This document shows positions 35,121 to 44,017 of a stretch of DNA of 64,000 nucleotides, piece by piece (position 1 is the first letter of the stretch; each line of letters begins with the position of its first letter). The position numbers and the translations under genes were made by a program. Where the stretch lies: contig NZ_CP136651.1 of NCBI RefSeq assembly GCF_036784765.1, positions 2,542,001-2,606,000 of the forward strand, written 5' to 3'. The notes under the pieces are model-generated. The model saw only the letters and a program-made list of their open reading frames with translations, was not told the origin of the DNA and did no database searches. The DNA is from Novosphingobium sp. ZN18A2 (GTDB taxonomy: Bacteria; Pseudomonadota; Alphaproteobacteria; Sphingomonadales; Sphingomonadaceae).

Positions 35121-37066
35121 CGCGCCAGATCCGCCTTGCGCTCGGCAATCTTCGCCGTCGCGCGGTGCCGCCGCACGTCGCTCGCCGTGCGGCCCAGCAG
35201 CGCCAGCAGGCCGCCCAGCGCCACCAGGACTCCACCCAACCAGATCATCGGCACGAACGGCTTCCACCACATCCGCACCTGCCAGCGGCCGTCCTGTCCT
35301 TCTTCGCCCAGCACCGTATAAAGCTGGCCGTTCCAGCGCGTTTTCAGCGCGCTTTCGGCGCGATTGCCCGGCGGCGACGTGAACGTGCGCGACTGCGGCG
35401 TCATCCGCACGGGCGCCTCACCCTTGTAGCTTGCATCGAAGCGCGCTTCGAGCGCTGTCCAGTTCGGCCCGGCCACCGGCACGATAGCCTCCAGCTTCAC
35501 CTTCCACGGGCCGACCTCTACCGTATCGCCGGTGTTGATCGCGGCCAGCTTCTCGGTCGAATAGGCGCTGTCGCAGGCCATGCCGAACAGCGCGACGGCA
35601 AGGCCGAAATGCGCGAAAACCATACCCCAGGTCGCGACCGGGGTGCGCCGCAGGTTGCGGCCGGCAAGCGGCAGGATACTGGCGATGGCAAGCCCCGGCG
35701 CGATGGTAATGCCCAGCAGCGGAAGCAGGTGGATCGGCGGCGCGAACAGCGCCATGCCCAGCAGGGTCAGCGCCGAAACGATGGCCGGTATCGCCATTTG
35801 CAGTGTAATGCGGCCCAGCCTGTCGCTACGCCAGCGAAGCAGCGGCCCGACCATCAGCACGACCAGCATCGGAAGCACGAAAACCGAGGCAACCGGGTTG
35901 AAATAGGGCGGCCCCACCGAAACCTTTGTGCCGAATGCTTCGGTCAGCAGCGGATAGAGCGTGCCAACCAGCACGATGCCCAGCGTGCCCGTCAGCATCA
36001 CGTTGTTGAACACCAGCGCTGCCTCGCGGCTGACGAACGAAAAGCGTGCGCCTTCGGTTACGGTAGAGGCGCGCAGGCCGAACAGCGCAAGCGCCCCGCC
36101 GATATAGATCGCCAGCAGCGCAAGGATGAACGTGCCGCGTTCGGGATCGACCGCGAAGGCATGGACGCTGGTAAGAATGCCGGAGCGGACGAGGAACGTG
36201 CCCACCATCGACATCGAAAAGGCGATCACGCCCAGCATCACCGTCCACGCGCGCAGCGCGTTGCGGCTGGCAAGCACCGAACAGGAATGGAGCAGCGCGG
36301 TTGCCGCGAGCCACGGCATCAGCGAAGCGTTCTCGACCGGGTCCCAGAACCACCAGCCGCCCCAGCCAAGCGTGTAATAGGCCCAGTACGATCCAGCGGT
36401 AATGCCCAGCGTCAGGAATATCCACGCGCCCAGCACCCACGGCCGCATCGCGCGCGCAAAGGCCGGCCCCACGTCGCGCGTAACCAGCGCGCCGACCGCA
36501 AAGCTGAATGCAATCGAAAGGCCGACATAGCCGACGTAAAGCGTGGGCGGATGGAAGGCGAGGCCGATGTCCTGCAACAGCGGGTTCAGTCCCGCCCCTT
36601 CGGGTGCGGGCGGAGACAGGCGCGCAAACGGGTTAGAGGCAAACAGCAGGAAGGCATAGAACCCGATCGAGACAAAGGCCTGCCCGGCCAGCGTCGCGAT
36701 CAGGGTATCTTCGCGCAGGCGCCGTTCGATCAGCGCAACGAAGCCGCCCGCAAGCCCCATGATCGTGACCCACAGCAGCATGGACCCTTCGTGATTGCCC
36801 CAGGTCCCGGCGATCTTGAATATCATCGGCTTTGCCGAATGGCTGTTGTCCGCCACCAGCTTCACCGAAAGGTCCGTCGTCGCAAACAGGTAAACAAGGC
36901 ACAGGAACGCAATCGCGACCATCGCCCCCTGCACGACCGCCAGCGGGCGCACCAGAGAGCCGACATCCGCCGTGTTCGGGCGCAGGCCCAGAACCCCGCT
37001 TACCAGCTGAAGCACCGCCAGCGCGGCGGCCATCCACAATACGGCAAGGCCGATTTCCGCGATCAT
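35117..37066 (-). CDS. ccmF: Haem lyase CcmF
   Basis: Core of the haem-apocytochrome c ligation complex. The 649-aa polytopic protein has the WWD signature 'GWGGWWFWDPVENASLMPWL' and an 'HEGS' segment near 'WGNHEGSMLLWV', with about 14 helices. Length is normal for CcmF. The ATG at 37066 overlaps the ccmE stop by four bases. Confidence 0.96.
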   Translation of the reverse strand: MIAEIGLAVLWMAAALAVLQLVSGVLGLRPNTADVGSLVRPLAVVQGAMVAIAFLCLVYLFATTDLSVKLVADNSHSAKPMIFKIAGTWGNHEGSMLLWVTIMGLAGGFVALIERRLREDTLIATLAGQAFVSIGFYAFLLFASNPFARLSPPAPEGAGLNPLLQDIGLAFHPPTLYVGYVGLSIAFSFAVGALVTRDVGPAFARAMRPWVLGAWIFLTLGITAGSYWAYYTLGWGGWWFWDPVENASLMPWLAATALLHSCSVLASRNALRAWTVMLGVIAFSMSMVGTFLVRSGILTSVHAFAVDPERGTFILALLAIYIGGALALFGLRASTVTEGARFSFVSREAALVFNNVMLTGTLGIVLVGTLYPLLTEAFGTKVSVGPPYFNPVASVFVLPMLVVLMVGPLLRWRSDRLGRITLQMAIPAIVSALTLLGMALFAPPIHLLPLLGITIAPGLAIASILPLAGRNLRRTPVATWGMVFAHFGLAVALFGMACDSAYSTEKLAAINTGDTVEVGPWKVKLEAIVPVAGPNWTALEARFDASYKGEAPVRMTPQSRTFTSPPGNRAESALKTRWNGQLYTVLGEEGQDGRWQVRMWWKPFVPMIWLGGVLVALGGLLALLGRTASDVRRHRATAKIAERKADLAR

Positions 37067-37518
37067 TTCGTGTCCGCCACGACTTTATCGGCCTGGGCCT
37101 TTGTCATGTCCTGCATTTCGCGCGGGACATAGTTTTCGTCATGCTTGGCAAGCAGGTTGTCGGCCACGAACGTCCCGTTCACCAGGTGTCCTTCGGCAAC
37201 GACGCCCGATCCTTCCACGAACAGGTCCGGCGTGATGCCGGTGAATTTCACGGGAACGGTTTTCTTCCCGTCACCGACGACGAAGTGGATCGTGATGCCG
37301 TCCGGATCGGTGCGCAGCGATCCCTTTTCCACCATTCCGCCAAGGCGCACGGCGCGATCGGCCGGCGGCGGCGAAGCGACGATATCGCTTGGCACATAGA
37401 AATACGAAGCCTGCTTGCGCAACGCATAGGCGGCAAGCAGCCCCGCACCGATCAGCGCGACCAGTGCGATGATTACCAGCACAAGGCGCTGGTGCTTGGG
37501 CTTGATGGACGCGCTCAT
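37063..37518 (-). CDS. ccmE: Haem chaperone CcmE
   Basis: Carries haem covalently from CcmC to CcmF in the periplasm. The 151-aa protein has one N-terminal helix and an OB fold with the 'PDLFVEGSGVVAEG' segment and the haem-binding 'LLAKHDENY' motif, whose His forms the bond. Start at 37518 overlaps the ccmD stop. Confidence 0.95.
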   Translation of the reverse strand: MSASIKPKHQRLVLVIIALVALIGAGLLAAYALRKQASYFYVPSDIVASPPPADRAVRLGGMVEKGSLRTDPDGITIHFVVGDGKKTVPVKFTGITPDLFVEGSGVVAEGHLVNGTFVADNLLAKHDENYVPREMQDMTKAQADKVVADTK

Positions 37519-37655
37519 TTCTTCCTCGCCGCGTCGCGGCGGCGTTCGGCGCGCCGCATCGCATATAGAGTCCAGACGATCAGGATCGTCATGCCGACAA
37601 GGCCGACGGCATAGGCCCCGATCACGTAATACCACTGGTCAAGCCGTTCGTGCAC
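37515..37655 (-). CDS. ccmD: Haem exporter subunit CcmD
   Basis: A 46-aa protein needed for release of holo-CcmE. It has one central helix ('YYVIGAYAVGLVGMTILIVWTLYAM') and a basic C-terminal tail, typical of CcmD. The GTG at 37655 has GGAG seven bases upstream, and the TGA overlaps the ccmE ATG. Position between ccmC and ccmE is diagnostic. Confidence 0.85.
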   Translation of the reverse strand: MHERLDQWYYVIGAYAVGLVGMTILIVWTLYAMRRAERRRDAARKK

Positions 37656-37675
37656 CGTGTCTCTCCCCCTGCGGT

Positions 37676-38404
37676 TCAGGCCATGGCCTTGCGGCGCAGG
37701 CGGGCTTCGGTCTGGATATCGGCAAGCAGCATCCGCATACGCGCCAGCACCAGCCCGCCGAACAGCAGCGAAAACCCAAGTGCGGCAATCAACAGCGGCC
37801 ACAGGAACGTGCCGTCTATGGTGGACTTGCCCAAGGTAATCGAGGGCGGCTGGTGCAGCGAATTCCACCAAACGACCGACCGGTTTATGATCGGGATGTT
37901 GATCGCGCCGACGATCCCGAAAATCGCGGTTACGCGGCTTCCGCCGCCACCCGCCGCGGCGTCCTTCTGCGCCGCGCCGGCCAGCGCGATGTATCCGAAA
38001 TAGAGGAACAGCAGGATCAGGAAACTGGTCAATCGTCCGTCCCATACCCACCAGGTTCCCCAGGTCGGCCGCCCCCAGATCGAACCCGTCGCAAGGCCGA
38101 TCGCCGTGAAGGTAGCGCCAGGCACCGCGGCGGCGCGCGCAGCGATGCTGGCCAGCGGGTGACGCCAGACCAGTTCCACAAGGCTGGAGATCGCGATCGT
38201 GCTCCAGCCGGCCATGCCCAGCCAGACCGAAGGCACGTGCAGGAACAGGATGCGCACGGTCTGCCCCATCAACCGGTCCGGCGGCACCATGAACAGGCCC
38301 CACAGCAGCGCGCCAAGCGACAGCAACAGGCCCGACACCAGCAAGAGCGGCATCAGCCAGCGCGCAAGGCGCAAGAAACGGGCGGGATTGGCAAAACCGT
38401 GCAT
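37676..38404 (-). CDS. ccmC: Haem transporter CcmC
   Basis: Loads haem onto CcmE. The 242-aa protein has six helices and the tryptophan-rich signature 'GRPTWGTWWVWDGRLTS', plus the conserved His in 'FLHVPSVW'. It heads ccmCDEFGHI on the minus strand. ccmA and ccmB, the ATPase and its partner, are not in this cluster. Confidence 0.95.
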   Translation of the reverse strand: MHGFANPARFLRLARWLMPLLLVSGLLLSLGALLWGLFMVPPDRLMGQTVRILFLHVPSVWLGMAGWSTIAISSLVELVWRHPLASIAARAAAVPGATFTAIGLATGSIWGRPTWGTWWVWDGRLTSFLILLFLYFGYIALAGAAQKDAAAGGGGSRVTAIFGIVGAINIPIINRSVVWWNSLHQPPSITLGKSTIDGTFLWPLLIAALGFSLLFGGLVLARMRMLLADIQTEARLRRKAMA

Positions 38405-38582
38405 CGGCGCGGGGTAGCAGTTCTTTCCTCTCCGGCGACCCCCGCCGCCGGTCGCGCCGCATTGCCACCTGTGGCGGCGCGGGGCAAGGACTTTACACCC
38501 TATATGACCGAAGGTTCAGGTGCCGGCCCGATTCGCGTCAGGAACCCGAACGATCCGGACCGGGACCCCGGCCGATCGACCG

Positions 38583-39647
38583 TTACCGTCCGATCAGGTG
38601 CTGGGCCATGCGATCGGCCACGGCATCGGGCGTCGAAGCGGTCTTGTCGCTTTCTTCCCATATCTGCCGCAGGCGCACCGGGATCTGGGCGATCCGTTCG
38701 CGCACTTCGTTGATATCGCCTTCGCGGCCTTCGCGCCGGGCAAGGTATTCCAGCGTTACCGAGATGATCCCGCCCGCGTTGATCACATAGTCCGGCGCAT
38801 AAAGGATGCCGCGTTCCGCCAGCGCCCTGCCGTGTTCCGGGCGGGCGAGCTGGTTGTTCGCGCCCCCAGCCACGATCGGCGCGTCGAGCCGGGCAATGCC
38901 CTCGTCGTCGAGGATCGCGCCCAGTGCGTTGGGGCTGAATACGTCGCACGGCACGCCCATGATCACGTCCGCCGCAACCGGCGTACCGCCCACTTCCCCG
39001 GCAAGCGCGGCGGCGCGTTCGGCATCGACGTCCGCCAGCGTCAACTTCGCGCCATCGCGCGCGAGCAGCCGGGCAACGCCGCCGCCGACACTGCCGACGC
39101 CCTGTAGCGCGACGTGAACGCCCTCCATCGATTCCTTGCCCAGCTTGTAGGCCACGGCCGCCTTGATGCCGTGATAGATGCCCATCGCCGTGAACGGCCC
39201 CGGATCGCCGCCCGCCGTGCCGCCCGGCACCGGCAAGCCCGAAACGTACTGCGTGCGCTTCGACACGGCGACCATGTCCGCTTCGGTGATGCCCACGTCT
39301 TCCGCCGTGATATAGCGTCCGCACAGCGCCTCTACCGCGTCGCCGAAGGCAGCGATCAGTTCGGGCGTCTTGGTGCGGCTGCGATCGGCGGCCAGGATCA
39401 CGGCCTTGCCGCCACCGACCGGAAGGCCGGCCATGGCGTTCTTGTAACTCATCCCGCGCGACAGGCGCAGCGCGTCGCGCATCGCGTGCGCAGGTTCTTC
39501 ATAGTGCCAGAAGCGCGTGCCGCCGGCAGCCGGGCCGAGGTGGGTCGAATGGATCGCAATAATCGCGGTCAGCCCCGATGCGCGGTCGCGCACCAGCTCA
39601 ACACGTTCGTGATCGTCAAAGTCCTGTTCGGTCCAGAAGGCGGGCAT
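38583..39647 (-). CDS. Leu/Phe/Val/Glu dehydrogenase family protein
   Basis: NAD-dependent amino acid dehydrogenase, probably leucine/valine/phenylalanine type, converting branched or aromatic amino acids to 2-oxo acids. The 354-aa protein has the catalytic-lysine loop 'LPVGGGKAVI', the 'GPAAGGTRFW' segment, and a Rossmann motif 'VALQGVGSVGGGVA'. Length is that of Leu dehydrogenases (about 350) and below most Glu dehydrogenases. Start at 39647 follows GGGG; ATG at 39659 is possible. Substrate range cannot be read from sequence. Confidence 0.88.
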   Translation of the reverse strand: MPAFWTEQDFDDHERVELVRDRASGLTAIIAIHSTHLGPAAGGTRFWHYEEPAHAMRDALRLSRGMSYKNAMAGLPVGGGKAVILAADRSRTKTPELIAAFGDAVEALCGRYITAEDVGITEADMVAVSKRTQYVSGLPVPGGTAGGDPGPFTAMGIYHGIKAAVAYKLGKESMEGVHVALQGVGSVGGGVARLLARDGAKLTLADVDAERAAALAGEVGGTPVAADVIMGVPCDVFSPNALGAILDDEGIARLDAPIVAGGANNQLARPEHGRALAERGILYAPDYVINAGGIISVTLEYLARREGREGDINEVRERIAQIPVRLRQIWEESDKTASTPDAVADRMAQHLIGR

Positions 39648-39695
39648 GATGCACCCCATCGCTGTTGTTTCAAACGGCGGGTGCAAAAGGGGAAA

Positions 39696-39773
39696 TGGGG
39701 CGACCGATGGGGTTCGAACCCACGACCTCCGGTACCACAAACCGGCGCTCTAACCAACTGAGCTACGGTCGCC
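39696..39773 (-). tRNA. tRNA-His (GTG anticodon)
   Basis: The minus strand folds as a cloverleaf: acceptor stem GCGACCG with CGGTCGC, D-arm GCTC/GAGC, anticodon stem CCGGT/ACCGG with loop TTGTGGT, and T-arm GTGGG/CCCAT with loop TTCGAAC. The anticodon is GTG. An extra 5' G (position -1) opposite C73, the histidine identity pair, is encoded, and so is the 3' CCA (39696-39698). Confidence 0.97.
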
Positions 39774-39931
39774 ACAATGCCCGGGCGCCCCGCCGAGGGG
39801 CGCTGGTGGAGCCGCGAAAGGCTGCCGTCAAGCAACGATTGTCGCGGATGCGCGCCATTGCCGAATGCAGGCCCGAAGGGCAAGCGAAAACTGCACCCGC
39901 CCCGTTCAACGTAATAAAATTACGCGCACAT

Positions 39932-40933
39932 TCAACGGCTGTCCTGCCCGCCCCAGCTGCGGAAGGCAACGCGGGCCGGGTCGACGCCCGTATCGATAAG
40001 CGATTGCGATTCCAGCGTGACCGAGTCGACCTTCACGGTTTGCGTCAGCAGGAACCAGCGGCTGTTCACCTTGACCTGCGCCGCCGCGCCATCGGGCAAG
40101 ACGCCGCCGATCGCCGAATTGACGTTGGCATAACCGGTTTGCGGCCGCCCCGCGATGATCGAACGCGCGCGACCCGGCGGCAGCGCGTCGGGCGCAAGCA
40201 TCGTCAGCAGCCGCGCCTGGTCTGGTCGCAGCGTATTGACGTTGATCGGCGAGAGTTCGGTTTCCGGCAACGCGCAAAGCCAGGGGCGCAACCGCTGATA
40301 GATCACCGGCGTCATGCCCTTGACGGCGCGCAGTTCGGAAACATCACCGATCGGTCGACCCGCGGTAAGGTAGGGCACAGGCTGCGACCGGTACCAGTCA
40401 TCCTCCGCCCCGTTGGGTGCGGGCGTGGAATCGCTGTCTATCCAGTCCGCCATGGCGTCGCTGATCGGGATCGCATCGGCTGGCGCGATGGCAAGCCCTT
40501 CCATCAACGCGCGCAATTGCTCCAGCGCGGCGGGACGCATGGCATAGGTGTCATCGGGCTTGCGCTCGACCAGAGAGTTCACGTTGAAGCAATTGTCCGC
40601 ATCGTCGATCCGCGCCGTCACCGTGCCACCCGCGGCCCCGTTCGGAACCGAGAGCGGGAAATCGCGGCCCAGCAGTCCGGATACGTCGACCGTGCGCGTG
40701 CGGTCGGCATCGACCAGCGCCTTCAGGCGGGCCATGGCCAGCGTTTCGGCACTGGTCGCATAAAGCCGCGCGCGCGTCATCGCCTGTCCGTTGCCCGCAA
40801 GCCGCACCGCAAGGTTCAGCCGGTCGAGCATGACCGCGGCGATCACCGCCATGACCGCGACAAGCAGCAGCACGGAAAGCAGCGCCGCGCCGCGTTCGTG
40901 CTCTGGCGGGCGGAATGGGTGGCGCACGCTCAC
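39932..40933 (-). CDS. gspK: Type II secretion minor pseudopilin GspK
   Basis: Tip subunit of the T2SS pseudopilus. The 333-aa protein has a short basic N-terminus (HERGAALLSVLLLV), a hydrophobic helix, and a long soluble domain with 'ADWIDSDSTPAPNGAEDDWY' and 'SPINVNTLRPDQARLL', typical of GspK. It is much longer than the other pseudopilins, as expected. The GTG at 40933 overlaps the gspJ stop (GTGA). Confidence 0.93.
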   Translation of the reverse strand: MSVRHPFRPPEHERGAALLSVLLLVAVMAVIAAVMLDRLNLAVRLAGNGQAMTRARLYATSAETLAMARLKALVDADRTRTVDVSGLLGRDFPLSVPNGAAGGTVTARIDDADNCFNVNSLVERKPDDTYAMRPAALEQLRALMEGLAIAPADAIPISDAMADWIDSDSTPAPNGAEDDWYRSQPVPYLTAGRPIGDVSELRAVKGMTPVIYQRLRPWLCALPETELSPINVNTLRPDQARLLTMLAPDALPPGRARSIIAGRPQTGYANVNSAIGGVLPDGAAAQVKVNSRWFLLTQTVKVDSVTLESQSLIDTGVDPARVAFRSWGGQDSR

Positions 40934-41526
40934 TGGTAGTTCACGCCGACAAGCGAGACGATGCGCAGCGGCGACTTGCCTTTCTGCGGCAGGGTCAATT
41001 CGATCGCGGTGGGCAGGTCCGTGTCGCGCACGCTCTCCCAACTGGTATGCCAATGCCCGTCACCGGTGCGGAAGCGCAGGCGTGGCGGCCCGGCGGCAGG
41101 CAACATCTCGCTGGGGGGATCTGCCTTCGCTCCGTCGGGATAGGGATAGCCCGCGCGCCACAGCGCCTTGCCGCGCCAGATCCATTCGACTTTCTGGAGG
41201 CTCGGACGCGGCGCGCCGTCAAGGTTCTCCCACCCGCTACGTGTCAGGCGCAGCAAAATGCCGCCCTCCGGCGCCTCCAGCGCGGGATGCAGCGCCCCGC
41301 CCGCGTCGCGCGCCGGACGCGGCGTGGCCTGGGCAAGGTCCGCGGTCCACACTGAAAGGAAGCGGCGCTGTGCGGCGATCTCGTCCGTCTTTGCGCGGCT
41401 CGCCAGTTCCGCATCCACGCTAAAGCGCAGCAGCGCCAGCGCACCCACAGCGATGATCGAAAAGATCGCCAGCGCGACCAGCATCTCCACCAGCGTAAAG
41501 CCGTTGCGTCTGACAGGCGCGCTCAT
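40930..41526 (-). CDS. gspJ: Type II secretion minor pseudopilin GspJ
   Basis: Minor pseudopilin of 198 aa, part of the I-J-K tip complex. The prepilin leader RRNGFTLVEM has the cleavage site before Phe and the conserved Glu5. A hydrophobic helix follows, and the soluble domain has 'LSVWTADLAQATPRPARD', typical of GspJ. The ATG at 41526 overlaps the gspI stop. Confidence 0.92.
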   Translation of the reverse strand: MSAPVRRNGFTLVEMLVALAIFSIIAVGALALLRFSVDAELASRAKTDEIAAQRRFLSVWTADLAQATPRPARDAGGALHPALEAPEGGILLRLTRSGWENLDGAPRPSLQKVEWIWRGKALWRAGYPYPDGAKADPPSEMLPAAGPPRLRFRTGDGHWHTSWESVRDTDLPTAIELTLPQKGKSPLRIVSLVGVNYQ

Positions 41527-41924
41527 TGCCCCGGAAGCCGCGTGAAATTGACGGTGAATGCCTGGGATCGGGCGCCCTGCGTAGTCTCGGCAACGCTGAC
41601 GGCGATATCCAGCACGCCGGTATCCTTTGCCGCGGTAACCCGCCGCGTCCAGCGGAAACGCCGCCCCATGTTCTCCACCGTTCCGCTTGCCGTTCCCAGC
41701 GCGGGCGGGCGCGGGTCGGTCAGGATTTCGGCGGCAAGGTTCTGCGCCACGACTTCGCGCAGGAACCGTTGATCAAGGTCGGCGGTGCGCCCGATGCTGG
41801 CCCCTTCCATGCGCAGCAGCGTAAGCGCGGCAATCGCGAAGACCGCCAGTGCCACCAGAAGCTCTATCAGGCTGAATCCTGCCTCAGGATCGTGCCTGTC
41901 GATCATGCCGGGGCTATCGCGCAT
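41523..41924 (-). CDS. gspI: Type II secretion minor pseudopilin GspI
   Basis: Minor pseudopilin of 133 aa, nucleator of the tip complex. The leader ends EAGFSLIELLVALAVFAIAAL, giving a G|F cleavage site and Glu5. Start at 41924 (AAGG upstream) overlaps the end of gspH by 11 bases; ATG 41906 would avoid the overlap. The order H-I-J-K is canonical. Confidence 0.9.
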   Translation of the reverse strand: MRDSPGMIDRHDPEAGFSLIELLVALAVFAIAALTLLRMEGASIGRTADLDQRFLREVVAQNLAAEILTDPRPPALGTASGTVENMGRRFRWTRRVTAAKDTGVLDIAVSVAETTQGARSQAFTVNFTRLPGQ

Positions 41925-42399
41925 CGAGGCTAACCTTGCCGTCGCGTGCGATATGCACGGTCATCGTCCTGCCCTTGCGCGTCAGGCGAACATCGGCATC
42001 GCTGCTCGCCAAACCCACGCTGTCGAACACGATGCGGCTGCGGCCCTGTGACTGTGTTGCGTTTCCGGTCTGCGCGCCGGTGCCGTCTGCCCAGCCGGTC
42101 AATCCCAGCCTGCCGCCTTCGAATGGCCGCCAGCGCCCGTCGGCGCGCTGTTCGAAATAATAGCCCGCCTTGCTGACCACCAGCGACACCGGCGCGGCCG
42201 AGACGATCGCTTCGTTGCGTGCGGCGTTGGCCCGCGCGGCAAAGCGTTCCGCCTCGCCGCGCAGTTCCCGCGCATCGCCGGGCATGGAAAGCACCACCAC
42301 CGAGGCAAGCAGGCCCATCACGAACAGCACAACCATCAGCTCCACAAGGCTGAAGCCGTTGCGCCGGACGCGGGGCTGGCAGGCGGATTGCGGGTTCAT
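41914..42399 (-). CDS. gspH: Type II secretion pseudopilin GspH
   Basis: Minor pseudopilin of about 161 aa. The leader is RRNGFSLVELMVVLFVMGLLAS with a cleavage site before Phe and Glu5, followed by a globular domain with 'ERFAARANAARNEAIVSA'. The start could be ATG 42426, adding nine residues. It is the first of four gsp genes here; gspC-G, L and M are not adjacent. Confidence 0.88.
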   Translation of the reverse strand: MNPQSACQPRVRRNGFSLVELMVVLFVMGLLASVVVLSMPGDARELRGEAERFAARANAARNEAIVSAAPVSLVVSKAGYYFEQRADGRWRPFEGGRLGLTGWADGTGAQTGNATQSQGRSRIVFDSVGLASSDADVRLTRKGRTMTVHIARDGKVSLDAR

Positions 42400-42502
42400 C
42401 GGTTCCGGCGCTTGGGGGAGAAACATGACCGTTTTACGACGATGACCGCGCGTCCGGCAAGTTGGCCAAGTGTGACGCTATGGAAACCGGCTTTGCCAAC
42501 AT

Positions 42503-42566
42503 CCGTTCGTCCCGTGCCTGTCGAAGGGGCTTGCACGACAACCTTCGGCAAGGTCAGGACGAACGG
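42503..42566. repeat. REP-like inverted pair, sphingomonad-type
   Basis: CCGTTCGTCC...GTCGAAGG (42503-42527) faces CCTTCGGCAAGGTCAGGACGAACGG (42542-42566) as an imperfect 25-bp inverted repeat. The right arm differs at only three of 24 positions from the single copy at 52761-52784. The pair lies between the divergent gspH and the dioxygenase gene, just before the latter's ribosome site. Confidence 0.6.
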
Positions 42567-42581
42567 CGGAAGGATCGTGAA

Positions 42582-43229
42582 TTGAACAACACCATATCCC
42601 TGCCGCCCGGTGACACTTCGACCGAACGCCTGCTTACCGCGCCCGGCATCCAGCGCGTGCCCAGCCCGAAGCTGGAGATGTTCGTGCTGCGCGGATTCCT
42701 GACAGACGAGGAATGCGACGCCTTGCGCGCGCTGATAGACCGGGATCGCCGCCCGTCCACCATCGCGGATGAAAACGGCGACAACTATTTCCGCACCAGC
42801 GAAACCTGCGATCTTTCCGCAAGCGAACCCGCCATCGCCGTGTTGGAGGCCAAGCTCCACGCCTTGACCGGGATTGCCGCCGCGCATGGAGAACCGGTGC
42901 AGGGCCAGCACTACGATCCGGGGCAGGAGTTCAAGGCACATACCGATTATTTCGAACCGTCGGGTGAAGGATACCGGCAATATTGCGCGGTGGCGGGACA
43001 GCGGACATGGACCTGCATGATCTATCTGAACGACGTGGAAGCGGGCGGCGCCACGCGCTTCAAGGTGGTGGGAAAGACCATCCAGCCTGAGCGCGGAAAG
43101 CTCGTGTGCTGGAACAACCGCCGGCCGGACGGAACCTGCAACCCCGCCACGCTCCACCACGCGATGAAGGTGCGAAAGGGCGAAAAATACGTGATCACCA
43201 AGTGGTACAGGGAACGGCCCTGGGGCTGA
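42582..43229 (+). CDS. Prolyl 4-hydroxylase-like 2OG-Fe(II) dioxygenase
   Basis: Predicted 2-oxoglutarate/Fe(II)-dependent hydroxylase of 215 aa. The iron ligands are His120 and Asp122 (HTD) and His193, with Lys202 as the 2OG-binding base, in the P4Hc order HxD...H...K. No signal peptide, so a cytosolic protein substrate is likely; which one is unknown. The TTG at 42582 has AAGGA seven bases upstream; no in-frame ATG lies nearby. Confidence 0.85.
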   Translation: MNNTISLPPGDTSTERLLTAPGIQRVPSPKLEMFVLRGFLTDEECDALRALIDRDRRPSTIADENGDNYFRTSETCDLSASEPAIAVLEAKLHALTGIAAAHGEPVQGQHYDPGQEFKAHTDYFEPSGEGYRQYCAVAGQRTWTCMIYLNDVEAGGATRFKVVGKTIQPERGKLVCWNNRRPDGTCNPATLHHAMKVRKGEKYVITKWYRERPWG

Positions 43230-43300
43230 CCCCCGCTGTATTGCGCGCACAATACACCATGTGATAGCACCCCATCGCCGGGCGGGGAGGCTTACGCACT

Positions 43301-44017
43301 ATGAACGGAATAATCGGCCTGCTTGGCGTGCTGGCGATCCTGATCGCGACCGGGGCGATCATTGGCGTTTTTTCGCGCGGACAGGTTTCGTGGCGATGGC
43401 TTATGGTCGGCGCCGCGCTCGTCTCGATCAACGATGCCATGCTGACGCAAGCCTATGGCCTTGCGCCGCGCCTTTTCCCCGCTGCCGAATGGAACTGGCA
43501 GGGCAAGGTCTGCGCGCTGCTGGCGACGCTGGCCATCGCGGCAATGCCGGCGTTCGGCTGGCGTCGCTGCGGCATTACCCTGCGCCAGGCGAGGGGCAGC
43601 CTTGCCGCCAGCATCCCGGTCCTGTTGCTTTATTGCGCGTTCTTCATTGCGATTGCCTTCGCCTTCCCCAGCGGCCCGGCATCGCACGAAACGGTGGCCT
43701 TCCAGCTTACGATGCCCGGATTCGAGGAAGAGCCGTTCTATCGCGGCATCCTGTTGTTCGCGCTGGACCGCGCCTTTACCGGACGTGTGCGGCTGCTTGG
43801 CGTCGACTGGGGCTGGGGCGCGGTGCTTTCGTGCGCGATGTTCGGCCTTGCCCACGCATTCAGCTATTCCGGCGGGCAATTCACGTTCGATGCCATGACC
43901 ATGGCGCTTACCGCGCTTCCGTCATTCATCGCAGTCTGGCTTCGCCTGCGAACCGGAAGCGTGCTGCTTCCGGTTGTCATGCACAATTTCGGAAATTCGA
44001 TTTCGCTGATCTTATAG
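43301..44017 (+). CDS. CPBP family intramembrane metalloprotease
   Basis: A 238-aa inner-membrane protein with about seven helices. The CPBP (Abi) motifs are present: 'EEEPFYRG' (EExxxR), 'FGLAHAF' and 'HNFGN'. Some relatives mature peptides or act in bacteriocin self-protection; the substrate here is unknown. GGGAGG lies ten bases before the ATG. Its last six bases overlap the stop of the convergent haemoglobin gene. Confidence 0.85.
   Translation: MNGIIGLLGVLAILIATGAIIGVFSRGQVSWRWLMVGAALVSINDAMLTQAYGLAPRLFPAAEWNWQGKVCALLATLAIAAMPAFGWRRCGITLRQARGSLAASIPVLLLYCAFFIAIAFAFPSGPASHETVAFQLTMPGFEEEPFYRGILLFALDRAFTGRVRLLGVDWGWGAVLSCAMFGLAHAFSYSGGQFTFDAMTMALTALPSFIAVWLRLRTGSVLLPVVMHNFGNSISLIL

Noticed and set aside
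35096..37132. A 678-codon plus-strand open frame opposite ccmF
   Set aside because: It mirrors the ccmF coding bias and lacks any motif or ribosome site.
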